Source: Cyanobacteria bacterium M5B4 (GTDB lineage: Bacteria > Cyanobacteriota > Cyanobacteriia > Pseudanabaenales > Pseudanabaenaceae). Taken from it: a stretch of DNA of 32,923 nt. Both the position numbers and the translations under genes were made by a program. The stretch spans positions 1 through 32,923 of the forward strand of contig PHFO01000012.1 of assembly GCA_002861535.1 (NCBI GenBank). Direction: 5' to 3'. The notes below the pieces were generated by a model. It saw nothing but the letters and a program-made list of their open reading frames with translations. It was not told where the DNA came from and ran no database searches. Numbering within the stretch: the stretch's first letter is position 1; each line of letters begins with the position of its first letter. Positions 1 through 11,500 of this stretch are shown piece after piece.

Positions 1-228
1 TTCAGCCGATGCTTGTCGGGCTTGAGAGTTTAACTTCTTTGCCCACGGGAACTCAGGATTGTCTGCCAAAACCTTGCAGTATTTGTACAAGTCGTTGCGA
101 GTTGTCCCTTTGTTGTCCATCCAGTACCGAAGACAAGAATTACGGATAAAAGTAGCCGTCCGCATTGCCTCATCCAAGGCTCGGAACTGCCTTTCTTTCC
201 CGTTTAATTTGTCTTCTAGGACAAGCAT
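1..228 (-). CDS. tnpB: TnpB/OrfB (IS200/IS605 family RNA-guided nuclease), N-terminal fragment, truncated by window edge
   Basis: Reverse complement from cat at 226-228 translates MLVLEDKLNGKERQFRALDEAMRTATFIRNSCLRYWMDNKGTTRNDLYKYCKVLADNPEFPWAKKLNSQARQASAE, a typical cyanobacterial TnpB N-terminus; open to the window edge so absent from the ORF track. Confidence 0.8.
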   Translation of the reverse strand, partial: MLVLEDKLNGKERQFRALDEAMRTATFIRNSCLRYWMDNKGTTRNDLYKYCKVLADNPEFPWAKKLNSQARQASAE

Positions 229-260
229 CTTAGGCTGGCATTACTGGTATAACTACAGTA

Positions 261-285
261 TCGCAAATTGCGACTAAAGTCGCAA
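261..285. repeat. Overlapping palindromes tcgcaa-a-ttgcga (261-273) and ttgcgact-aa-agtcgcaa (268-285)
   Basis: Read directly; the two hairpins share ttgcga so are mutually exclusive; located between tnpB start and element left end. Confidence 0.75.
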
Positions 286-359
286 GAGCAGGCTTTTCAT
301 CCCCGGTCTAAAGACACGGGGCTTTCAAGCCACTATATGGTAAGAGACCCTCACCCTAG

Positions 360-382
360 CCCTCTCCCCAAATGGGAGAGGG
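360..382. repeat. Hairpin core of the dispersed repeat (ccctctcccc-aaat-gggagaggg), degenerate copy
   Basis: Matches the internal hairpin of the MITE-like elements found elsewhere in the window. Confidence 0.6.
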
Positions 383-572
383 AACAAGAAAAAGTTGATA
401 TACTTCCCTTAGCCCCCTGAGCAGTTTGCCGAGCTTGTCGCACTCAGTTTAGATAGTTATAGTTATTACTCTAAAAAAGGATATAGCCCTTCTCCCACAA
501 CTGGGAACTCAGTTAAAAGAGGGTAGGAGACTCTGGATAAAAACTACTTGTCTGCACAATTCCTTGAGAATA

Positions 573-643
573 AGCGGGTGGCGGGAATCGAACCCGCAAC
601 AACAGTTTGGAAGACTGTGGTTTTACCACTAAACTACACCCGC
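573..643 (-). tRNA. tRNA-Gly (anticodon TCC)
   Basis: Minus strand GCGGGTGTAGTTTAGTGGTAAAACCACAGTCTTCCAAACTGTTGTTGCGGGTTCGATTCCCGCCACCCGC; cloverleaf stems, T-loop GGTTCGATTCC, anticodon loop CTTCCAA. Confidence 0.95.
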
Positions 644-681
644 AAGGCTTTTTAGTATACCAGATGTTAATATCTCCGTAA

Positions 682-3116
<2,435 letters not shown>

Positions 3117-3233
3117 AGGGCAGATAAGTGGAGTCTAAGTCTTAAAGTCTAGCACTATCTGACCATCCCCTGGGGCGCAGAAAAATTTTTCACTCAATGT
3201 AAAAAAAGCCAACTTCTACTGTAAGATAAAAGT

Positions 3234-3286
3234 TAGTCTAAACCACTTTACCCTCTCCTCACATACACTCCAGGCGAGGGTTTTTT
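3234..3286 (+). ncRNA. Candidate small RNA ending in an intrinsic terminator; contains a Yfr1-like CTCCTCACA motif
   Basis: -10-like TGTAAGAT (3220-3227), CTCCTCACATACACTCC, then stem CCCTC/GAGGG followed by TTTTTT (3281-3286); lies between two minus-strand genes on the opposite strand. Start inferred. Confidence 0.35.
3251..3286 (+). terminator. Intrinsic-terminator-like hairpin
   Basis: ccctc(t)cc...gg(c)gaggg followed by tttttt. Confidence 0.55.
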
Positions 3287-3361
3287 ACTGAATCTATTCC
3301 ACGCTGAGAGATTAGCACAGGTTTCAATTTTTGCATAGGGTCTAGAGCAAGAAAATTTTTG

Positions 3362-4042
3362 TCAGGTTCCAGATAGATTTGACAAGATTTGTTCCATGAA
3401 TTGGTTGATTTTTTGGAACCGATCGGGTTGTTCTTGCATCTGCTGGGGGGTCTGGATATATCTACCAGGAACTAGCTCATGACTGCAGTGGGCAATAATT
3501 GCCTCTACGCTCTCTGGTGTAGATTCGAGATGGAACTGCAACCCTAGCACCTTCCGGTTGTAAACAAAGGCTTGATTGGGGCAAGCCTCACTAGAGGCAA
3601 GGCGGGTAGCGCCAGGGGGGTTATCAAAGGTATCGCCGTGCCAATGAAAAACAGTCATAGTGGGGGGTAAGGACTGGAACAGGTCGCTGTTGATCAACTC
3701 GATCGGGAACCAGCCAATTTCCTTATGTTCTCCTTGATAGACCTTTGCGCCCAAGACATCAGCGATTAACTGCGCTCCCAGACAAACGCCAAGTACTATT
3801 TTGTTAGCTGTTATTGCTTGTTGGATCAGTCTTTTTTCTTCTTTCAACCAGGGATATTTATCTTCTTCATCGATGTTCATTGGTCCTCCCAGGATGATCA
3901 ACCAATCAAAGTCTTTTAGCTCAGGTAGAGGATCGTTTTGATAAAACTTTGTGTTAGATAGAGAATGATTGTGGTTTGTTATCCAGGTTTGAATGCTAGC
4001 TAGTCCTTCAAAGGGGACATGTTGGAGATAATGAATGTGCAT
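3362..4042 (-). CDS. Class I (type 1) glutamine amidotransferase, GMP synthase-like
   Basis: LIILGGPMNIDEED, VLGVCLGAQLIADVLGAKVY (nucleophile Cys), LGLQFHLES and E motif. Confidence 0.9.
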   Translation of the reverse strand: MHIHYLQHVPFEGLASIQTWITNHNHSLSNTKFYQNDPLPELKDFDWLIILGGPMNIDEEDKYPWLKEEKRLIQQAITANKIVLGVCLGAQLIADVLGAKVYQGEHKEIGWFPIELINSDLFQSLPPTMTVFHWHGDTFDNPPGATRLASSEACPNQAFVYNRKVLGLQFHLESTPESVEAIIAHCSHELVPGRYIQTPQQMQEQPDRFQKINQFMEQILSNLSGT

Positions 4043-4137
4043 TTCCTGTATAGCGTGAAGATCATGGCAGGCATGTTATCACAATTAAGATTTTATATCT
4101 ATCACTGTTATCTATTTCTCTGCTTGTTGAGATAAAA

Positions 4138-4231
4138 CAGGACTTACGTTGCTTTTTCTGAAACCCTCTTCCAAAAAGGGAGAGGGAACTTCCCTTCTCC
4201 CCGCTGTGGGAGAAGGGATGTGTCAAGTCCC
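4138..4231. repeat. MITE-like dispersed element, copy B
   Basis: Left end CAGGACTTACGTTGCTTTTTCTGAAACCCTC, internal CCCTCTTCCAAAAAGGGAGAGGG, degenerate right end GTGTCAAGTCCC. Confidence 0.75.
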
Positions 4232-4528
4232 CCGATCGAATCTGGTGTGAAAACTGCCGTATTTGATCCAATATTGTTTGAGACTATGCCCGGGGGTGTG
4301 CAGACTCGATCGGACGCGGTAGAGAATGACTTGCCGGTGGTCGCCCATCCAGATTTTATCGATCGGCTCCACACTAATCACTGTCCCTCCCAAAACTTTA
4401 ATGCACTCCGAAAAACGATCGATCGTGCTGTAGTCAACTGTCTCAAAGACAAAAAAGTTGCCTTGGCAAATTAGATGACGGCTACGAATCCAATTCTGTA
4501 ACTTCTTCTGGGCGATCGGGGGCAGCAT
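4223..4528 (-). CDS. cpeR: CpeR, phycoerythrin operon activator-like protein
   Basis: MLPPIAQKKLQNWIRSRHLICQGNFFVFETVDYSTIDRFSECIKVLGGTVISVEPIDKIWMGDHRQVILYRVRSSL...YWIKYGSFHTRFDRG; gene position immediately after cpeT; start chosen to follow cpeT stop by 7 nt. Confidence 0.85.
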   Translation of the reverse strand: MLPPIAQKKLQNWIRSRHLICQGNFFVFETVDYSTIDRFSECIKVLGGTVISVEPIDKIWMGDHRQVILYRVRSSLHTPGHSLKQYWIKYGSFHTRFDRGT

Positions 4529-4535
4529 AATTGTC

Positions 4536-5105
4536 TCAGGGGCTTGGCAAGGCATAACTTTCCTGCTTGACAAATTTTAGTGCCCCATGTTCGGAGCCCC
4601 AGACCTGGCGCAATGTTTCTACATCCATGCCCCGATCCCAACTGGTAAAGGTAGTCTCCGTTAATTCCACTTCACTGATCAAATAGGTGGTCTTACCATT
4701 TTTTTCGATCAGGCATTGATTCCCTTCCACAGCCCCTAAAAAACGATCGTGATGCCAAGTAAAAATCATGGAGCAGTGCCACCGCCGCTCTATATCTTGG
4801 GGCGTAATCGTCCTTAAAATGCTGAGTTCCCTGGCTGCCCCCGCAAACCGGATACTATCTTTGAGGGCAAAGTTTTCCACATAGACGTGATCGCCCCGAT
4901 CGATAAAACGATGTACCCCCTGGCGGTAAGGAGTCCAGAGGTCGTGGTCGTACACCTGTTCCGAATAGAAACCCATATCCCCAAAAAATGACCAGGGTAA
5001 AGGGCGAAAAAAGACGCGAATATGGGCAAAATCCCGCGGATAATCCTGGGACTGACGTTTATTGCTAAAATCTCCCGCAATCCATTGGGCTAATTTTTCT
5101 CTCAT
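4536..5105 (-). CDS. cpeT: CpeT/CpcT-type phycobiliprotein chromophore lyase
   Basis: LAQWIAGDFSNKRQSQDYPRDFAHIRVFFRPLPWSFFGDMGFYSEQVYDHDLWTPYRQGVHRFIDRG is characteristic of CpcT/CpeT; operon context. Confidence 0.9.
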   Translation of the reverse strand: MREKLAQWIAGDFSNKRQSQDYPRDFAHIRVFFRPLPWSFFGDMGFYSEQVYDHDLWTPYRQGVHRFIDRGDHVYVENFALKDSIRFAGAARELSILRTITPQDIERRWHCSMIFTWHHDRFLGAVEGNQCLIEKNGKTTYLISEVELTETTFTSWDRGMDVETLRQVWGSEHGALKFVKQESYALPSP

Positions 5106-5110
5106 GGCTC

Positions 5111-5638
5111 CTAATTTTGCCGAATTTCTGATGAAAAGGAAGCAGTTACGACCCCACTGCCGCCGCTGGTCTTAATTAGAGAAACCCGACAGCGCACGTT
5201 GTCATTGATAAACCAGATTTTTTCCTCCGCGGCAGCCCGATCGTAGGTGGTTGTCAACACAAAGGTATTATCTTCCGTGAAGTAATATTCCCCCACGGCG
5301 GGAATGGTTTCAGCGTAGCCCTGATCCCGCAGGAGCTTGCCCTGATACTGCCCCGTCGGAATTGGCACTAAGATCGTCTGCCCTTGGGAAATTTCCCCAT
5401 CCCAGTCTGATTCTCCATTCCAAGTCATCTGAAAAGGCGATACCACCCGATCGGGGTTGCAGTCATAGATTTTACACAGGTCAATGACCCGCTCGTCTGT
5501 GGGACTGATGTTGCTGACCACGATCGTGGAAGTTACCGCCTCAAAATGGGCAAAAGCCAGATGGTGGACACTGCGCTGGGAACGCCAGCCCCCGATCGTG
5601 CGGTCAACGAAATCCCCTATGTCCCATCTGGCTACCAT
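5111..5638 (-). CDS. cpeS: CpeS/CpcS-type phycobiliprotein lyase
   Basis: GGWRSQRSVHHLAFAHFEAVTSTIVV...VSPFQMTWNGESDWDGE...; lies between linker and cpeT. Confidence 0.88.
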   Translation of the reverse strand: MVARWDIGDFVDRTIGGWRSQRSVHHLAFAHFEAVTSTIVVSNISPTDERVIDLCKIYDCNPDRVVSPFQMTWNGESDWDGEISQGQTILVPIPTGQYQGKLLRDQGYAETIPAVGEYYFTEDNTFVLTTTYDRAAAEEKIWFINDNVRCRVSLIKTSGGSGVVTASFSSEIRQN

Positions 5639-5641
5639 AAC

Positions 5642-6400
5642 CTAAGCGGCTTCCCTAATGGAGATAATCTTGCCCCCAGACTTCTGGATATTTTGCAGAG
5701 TCCGAGAAAGCTGACTGTAGCCGACCTCGGTGGTGATGATGCCCCTACTAATGCGGGGATTAGCCCCCGATTTCGTCGCCGTGATTCTAAAACGCTTGCC
5801 GTTGCTGCTGTAGGAGCCAGAACCCTGCAAAGGCGGGACAATCTTAGTGGGCAAATTACTGCCCAAATCAGAGATGAGCTTTGCCCCCCTGCCCACGGTA
5901 TCAGCCGCAAAGCCCCGCACCAAGGCAAAGGTACGATTAAAGCTGACATTTTTGGCTCCTACTTGGCTGCGATTTCCCACCACGTAGGGGACAGTATGCT
6001 CGCCAAAATTTGCCTGGTACTCGGCACTGTCAATATAAGAATTGATTTCCGCCTCGTAACCCAACTGGTTGTAGCGCAACACATGGTCAGAAATTTCCCG
6101 CTGATCCTGAGGGGCACGACCCAGAAAATGCTTAAAATTTAGCTCAATAAATCGATAGGGGTTAGAAGTTTCAAAAAACAACTGACGATAGAGGTCAGAC
6201 AAACCTACCGCCCGCACAAAGCCCCGCACTGTGATGTCTCCATTGCGCAGCATAGACTCAGCGCTGGTAAGACGCTGACTTTCTAAGACATGGGCATTGC
6301 TCAAAACTTGGCGGTAAACTGCGCGGATCACAATTTGTAAATCCTCTTCCGTGGCATTTTTGTAGAGTGCAATAGGCTCTGATTCAATCCAAAGGGTCAT
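5642..6400 (-). CDS. cpeE: Phycoerythrin-associated rod linker polypeptide CpeE
   Basis: PBS linker domain (ESQRLTSAESMLRNGDITVRGFVRAVGLSDLYRQLFFETSNPYRFIELNFKHFLGRAPQDQREI) plus C-terminal CpcD-like domain. Confidence 0.85.
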   Translation of the reverse strand: MTLWIESEPIALYKNATEEDLQIVIRAVYRQVLSNAHVLESQRLTSAESMLRNGDITVRGFVRAVGLSDLYRQLFFETSNPYRFIELNFKHFLGRAPQDQREISDHVLRYNQLGYEAEINSYIDSAEYQANFGEHTVPYVVGNRSQVGAKNVSFNRTFALVRGFAADTVGRGAKLISDLGSNLPTKIVPPLQGSGSYSSNGKRFRITATKSGANPRISRGIITTEVGYSQLSRTLQNIQKSGGKIISIREAA

Positions 6401-6425
6401 AGTTAAACTCCCAGATAAAAATCTA

Positions 6426-7178
6426 CTAAATAATTTCTCTAATGCTGACGATCCTGCCCCCCGATCGTTGAATGCGCTGGATTTGGGGAGTCATCTTAGA
6501 AGCCGAAACCAGGTACTCGGTGGTGCTGACGCGGCGGCGGCTATCGAACTTAAAGCCCGTTGCTACAATTTTGAACCGCTTCTCGGTGCCAGAGCCAATT
6601 ACCGTAGCCTTTGCGGGCTTGATCTTGTTGGCACTGTTGGTAGCAATGTTGTAAACCAACTGGGAAGCAGTCACTGCGCTATCAATTTGGGCAGCACCCC
6701 GATCGAGGGCAAACATGCGGTTGTAGCCTACCTGCTTGTAATTCGCCTCTGTAGAAGTACCCCGATCGAAGGGGACAGTGTTTTCGCCGAAGGCATTTTG
6801 ATATTCTTCACTGTCGATGTAAGAGTCAATTTCCGCATCGTAACCTTCCGCCACACAGCGCACGATATGCTCCGAAACTTCCCGCTGATCCTGGGGGGCA
6901 CGACCCAATAGATGCCGGAAGTTCAGCTCCACAAAGCGGTAAGGGGCACAACTTTCAAAGTAGCGGCTCTTGTAAAAATCAGACTTTGCCACCAAGCGCA
7001 CAAATTCCTTCACCGAAATCGATCGGTTGCACAACTGGGACTCCGCCGTCAATAAACGCTCACTTTCCATAATGTGGGGATTGCCCAAAACATGTTTGTA
7101 AACACCACGAATAATCGTCTGTAAATCCTCGATCGTGCTATTAGGAAGCAACTCCAACCGCGTTAATAAAGTAGCCAT
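6426..7178 (-). CDS. cpeD: Phycoerythrin-associated rod linker polypeptide CpeD
   Basis: MATLLTRLELLPNSTIEDLQTIIRGVYKHVLGNPHIMESERLLTAESQL...NFRHLLGRAPQDQREV; start set at ATG 7178 after AGAGGA. Confidence 0.87.
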   Translation of the reverse strand: MATLLTRLELLPNSTIEDLQTIIRGVYKHVLGNPHIMESERLLTAESQLCNRSISVKEFVRLVAKSDFYKSRYFESCAPYRFVELNFRHLLGRAPQDQREVSEHIVRCVAEGYDAEIDSYIDSEEYQNAFGENTVPFDRGTSTEANYKQVGYNRMFALDRGAAQIDSAVTASQLVYNIATNSANKIKPAKATVIGSGTEKRFKIVATGFKFDSRRRVSTTEYLVSASKMTPQIQRIQRSGGRIVSIREII

Positions 7179-7242
7179 AAAAAATCCTCTTAATAAAAAA
7201 TAATTCATAAAAAATTAAAAAGGGGGACTTTCCCCCCACCAC

Positions 7243-8094
7243 CTACACAGGGGTAATACTGGCAATAACGCCGCCCTGTTGATGAATGCGTTGATACTCC
7301 TGGGAGAGTTTTTCGTAGGGCACTAAAAAGACCTGATTGCTCCGCCGGAACTTAGAGATATTGTTCACCACCTTAGCGCGGTAGCCCGTCACTTCAATGC
7401 GATAGACCTTACCGCCAGAGCTAGCATCGACACCATGACGGGAACGAGCCGCCAAAGCAGGAGTACGGAAGGTCAAGCCTGGTACGACTACAGCGGTAGG
7501 GGTTTGTTGAATCACTAAAGAATTGAGCTTGGGACTCTTGCCTGCCAAGTCTCCTTTGAGGCTACTGCTAGAAGCACCCCGCACCAACTGGAAGAAGTGG
7601 GTAAACTGCACCATGGTCTGACAGGCTTCCGACTTGTAACCCCGCAGATAGGGCACCACATATTCCCCAAAAACGGTTTGGTATTCGTCGCTGTCAATAT
7701 AGGTGTCAATGTCTGCCTCAAAACCCTGGTTATCTAACACATCACTGTGCATCCGCATCTCTTCTAGGTCGCGGGGAGCACGCCCCAAAAGATGACGGAA
7801 GTTTAACTCGATCGCGCGGTAACGGGGCACGTTAGTAAAGAAACGGGAGCGATAGAGGTCAGACTTAGCTACCGCCCGCACAAATTCCCGCACGCTCAGT
7901 TCATTGCGCTTAAATTGGGATTCCGGTACGGCTAGGCGCTCACTTTCCATGACGTAGGCATTGCCCAACACCTGACGATAGATAGCGCGAATCATGGTTT
8001 CGGCTTCTTCCCCCGATCGTCCAGGCACCCACTCCAGCGGCGGGGTTTCGTCAAAAAGGCTTACTCCCAAACGGGAAGCTGGTCCAAAAGGCAT
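7243..8094 (-). CDS. cpeC: Phycoerythrin-associated rod linker polypeptide CpeC
   Basis: MPFGPASRLGVSLFDETPPLEWVPGRSGEEAETMIRAIYRQVLGNAYVMESERL..., PBS linker plus CpcD domain; start at ATG 8094. Confidence 0.88.
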   Translation of the reverse strand: MPFGPASRLGVSLFDETPPLEWVPGRSGEEAETMIRAIYRQVLGNAYVMESERLAVPESQFKRNELSVREFVRAVAKSDLYRSRFFTNVPRYRAIELNFRHLLGRAPRDLEEMRMHSDVLDNQGFEADIDTYIDSDEYQTVFGEYVVPYLRGYKSEACQTMVQFTHFFQLVRGASSSSLKGDLAGKSPKLNSLVIQQTPTAVVVPGLTFRTPALAARSRHGVDASSGGKVYRIEVTGYRAKVVNNISKFRRSNQVFLVPYEKLSQEYQRIHQQGGVIASITPV

Positions 8095-8203
8095 TTTTAT
8101 CTCCTTAGGGTGTATCAAAGTTTTTTTGAAAAAACAATAGAACGTAAGACCATCGCTGGTTTATACGCTTTGTTATGATCAATATTCATATAGTTAGGTG
8201 CCC

Positions 8204-8267
8204 CCGATCGTTAAGATTTGCAAACTTTGTCGGTAATCCGCCACAGCCGATCGTTAAGATTTGCAAA
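8204..8267 (-). promoter_or_regulatory. Direct repeat upstream of cpeC (2 x TTTGCAAATCTTAACGATCGG), putative regulator binding sites
   Basis: Identical 21-mers ccgatcgttaagatttgcaaa at 8204-8224 and 8247-8267, spacing 43 bp, 110-173 bp upstream of the cpeC ATG. Confidence 0.5.
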
Positions 8268-8534
8268 GTTGGACATCAGCCCTAGTTTCTACCTATTCAT
8301 TAAATTATCCACCTATTCAAGGAAAACGCTCTAAATTATCATCTAATTTACTGATATTCCTGCTATTGATTAAATCCTAATGTGAAATTCCTCTGCTGTT
8401 TTGGGAAAGGTCTGGGTGAAATTTCCAGTTTTAATTGCGCGGTCATTTGTTTATTTTTAGGCAAACCTTAACTTTTTACCCCTTGATCTTATTTCTTTAA
8501 TCTAACATACTAAAAGGAATCATTCATTAAGCCA

Positions 8535-11500
8535 ATGAAACTTCCTGCAATCAAGACAGCTAAGGGTTATCCCCTCCGCGGTGTTCTCGTTTTAGCGTTT
8601 GTTACCCAGACTATTTTAATTTCCGGTCTTGTCATGATCGGTTCTTGGTGGCGTGAACGCCAGGCAATTATACAAGTTTCCCAACAATTACGATCGGAAT
8701 CGACAAAATCGGTCACGACCTTTTTAGAAAAATACTTAGAAGGACCCTACCTAGTTAACTCAATAAATACCAAAGCATGGGAGTTGGGCATACTTGATCT
8801 AAAGGATGAAAATTTTGAACGTGTAGGTAAATTCTTTTGGGAGCAAATGCAAATTTATGATGTTAGTTTCATTAACTTTGGTGCTTCCAATGCTTCCTAT
8901 ATTGGGTTAGAAAGGTTTGATGATGGCACTCTGCAAATATGGGAGGTTTCATCAAAGAAATATGGCAATATTGACAACTACTTCTATAAAGTGGATGAGC
9001 GCGGCAATCGCACTACCGTGATTAGGGAAAAATTCGATTCTCGATTATTTATAGACACTGAAGCCTGGTATAAAGATGCCGTAAAAGCTGGTAAACCCCT
9101 ATGGACTTCTATCTATAGCTGGCTCGATCGGGCGGTTATTTCTATTTCTGCTAGTCACCCTTTATATGATAAACAGGGAAAGTTAGTTGGAGTATTTGGC
9201 ACGGATTTAATTCTGACGCAAATTGGTAAATCCCTGCAAAGTGCCCGCCTTAGTCCTAATACGGAGATTATTTTAATTGAGAAGGATGGGATGCTAGTAG
9301 GTACATCTAATTTATCTCCCGTGAGTGTAGTAGAAAATAAGTTTGCTAAGAGGTTACATATTACGGAAAGTTCTGATCCTTTAGTAGGATCTTTAGGGAA
9401 ATATTTAGCTAATTATAGTTCTATCTCTGAGCTTACCGATCGGGGCGATTTATCTTTTGTCCATAATAATAAGCGCTATGAACTAAAAATTACTGCCTAT
9501 GTAGATCAACACTATCCCGGGCTAGAGTGGTTCATTTTAGTAATGACACCAGAGTCGGATTTAATGACCTTAGTGAAACAAAATGACTACGGGAATATAA
9601 TCTGGATTTGGATTTCTTTGGGCAGTACTCTAACCTTAGCTTTATTTACATCCCAGTTTTTTATTAAGCCAATTAAGCAGTTAAGTTTAGCCTTTGAGTC
9701 TTTAGCTAGAGGCAACTTAAAGGAAAGATTAGCTATTACTGGTATTGAGGAGTTTACCCATTTGTCTGATTCTTTTAATGCCATGGCAGACCATTTAACT
9801 AATTTAATTTATGAGCTAGAGGCATCCAAGGCAAACTTAGATCAAAAAATTCAAGCCAGTACCAAAGAATTAAAACTCTCAGAAGAAAAATTCGCTGCCG
9901 CTTTTATCGCTAGTCCTAACCCGATCGCTATTATTAAATTACCTGAAACCACTTTTATCGAAGTAAATGAAGCCTTCTGTAAGCTATCAGGCTATAAGAG
10001 TGAGGATGTCATAGGTCGCAAAGTGGCAAAATTAGGAATCTTCACCTCAGAAACTTTCCGCGGTATTTCTAAGGAGTTATTGGAGTACGGTAGGGTAAGA
10101 AATTTTGAATTTGATTACTGGAATCGCCAGGGAGAAAAACGTACAGCTGTAGTGGCGATCGAGATGACTGACTTTGGCAGTGATGTTTATTTAGTCGCGA
10201 TCGTAAATGACATTACAGAACAGAAGCGCTTTCAGTTAGAACAAGAACGATCGCGTGCCGCCTTAGAACAAAGGGATATTGTCCTCTATCGGCAAAACTA
10301 TTACCTCAAGAATCTCAATAGTGATCCCCGGACTATGAGTGGAGATTTGAGTACTGCTTTTAGCATTTTTACGGAAACATTAACTATGGCGTTAAATGTC
10401 GATCGGGCGGGAATTTGGCTACTTAATGAAGGGGAGGGTCAATTAGTTTGTCAAGACTTTTATGCCCAGGATGACGTGAGACATTATAACGGAAGATCGG
10501 TAAATTTAGACTTAATTAAACGTTACTGGAAGTATATCGATCGGGATAGTTTCTTAAGTTCTGAAGATATTCATTGGGATGAGAAATTTAGCGAAGTTGT
10601 GGGGACACCGATTAAAGACGAACAAGTAATTGCCAGCTTTGATACTAAAATCCATCTCGGCGTAAAAACGATCGGGGTTTTAACAGTAGAAAGTCTCACA
10701 CCCCACATCTGGCTACCAGAGGAACAGAGTTTTATCCGATCGGTGTCAGACCTAATTACTCTGTCTATACAAGCGGCAGAAAGAGTGAAAACGACAGAAG
10801 AATTGGCAAAGGCAAAGGATAGCGCCGATCGGGCAAACAGAGCCAAGAGTGAGTTTTTAGCCAACATGAGCCACGAGTTACGCACACCCCTCAATGGTAT
10901 TTTAGGCTATGCCCAGATATTACAACGTCAGGACTTGCCCAGTAATGTACAAAAAGGAATCCAGACCATCTTTAATTCTGGTAATCATCTTTTAACCCTA
11001 ATTAACGACATTCTGGATCTGTCTAAAATCGAAGCGCGGAAGATGGAGCTACATCCTCATCCCGTTCATCTACAGTCATTTTTACGGGGTGTTATAGAAA
11101 TTAGCACAGTCAGAGCAGAACAGAAAGGAATTGAATTTATTCATTCTTTTAGTCCAGACCTGCCAGAGGGTATAGTGACAGATGAAAAACGATTGCGTCA
11201 GGTGCTCTTAAATCTTTTAGGTAATGCTATTAAATTTACCGATCGGGGTTATGTTAGTCTCGATGTTAAGTGTGAAGGAGGAACAGGAACAGAAAAAGCC
11301 CTTACTTTTAGCATTGCAGATACAGGTATTGGCATGACACCAGAGCAAAAAGGATTACTGTTTCAAGCATTTCAACAGGTAGGAGATGAACAACGTAAAG
11401 CAGAAGGGACAGGTCTTGGTCTTTCTATTTCCCAACGATTAGTGCAGATGATGGGGGGAGAAATCTCCGTAGAAAGCATATATGGCGAAGGTAGTCGTTT

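Larger units (their letters stand above)
1..340 (-). mobile_element. Left end plus 5' part of an IS200/IS605-superfamily (tnpB-only/IS1341-like) element, cut by window edge
   Basis: Minus-strand tnpB N-terminus running off the window, preceded by an imperfect palindrome with bulged A (ccccggtc-taaa-gacacgggg, 301-321) and a second palindrome (ttgcgact/agtcgcaa), typical of subterminal hairpins of this superfamily. Exact boundary not determinable. Confidence 0.6.

Noticed and set aside
360-460. Possible CRISPR-like short repeats from recurring ccctctccc segments
   Set aside because: Inverted hairpin cores of a dispersed element, not regularly spaced direct repeats; no cas genes in window.
5546-6142. 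198-aa plus-strand ORF across cpeS/cpeE
   Set aside because: Antisense shadow of the cpe genes; low-complexity, no recognisable domain.
6468-6911. 147-aa plus-strand ORF across cpeD
   Set aside because: Antisense shadow of a clear PBS linker gene.
10300-10790. GAF domain of the hybrid kinase as a cyanobacteriochrome sensor for chromatic acclimation
   Set aside because: No recognisable chromophore-binding Cys-His pair; the only Cys (LVCQDFY) is in an early strand position typical of ordinary GAF domains.
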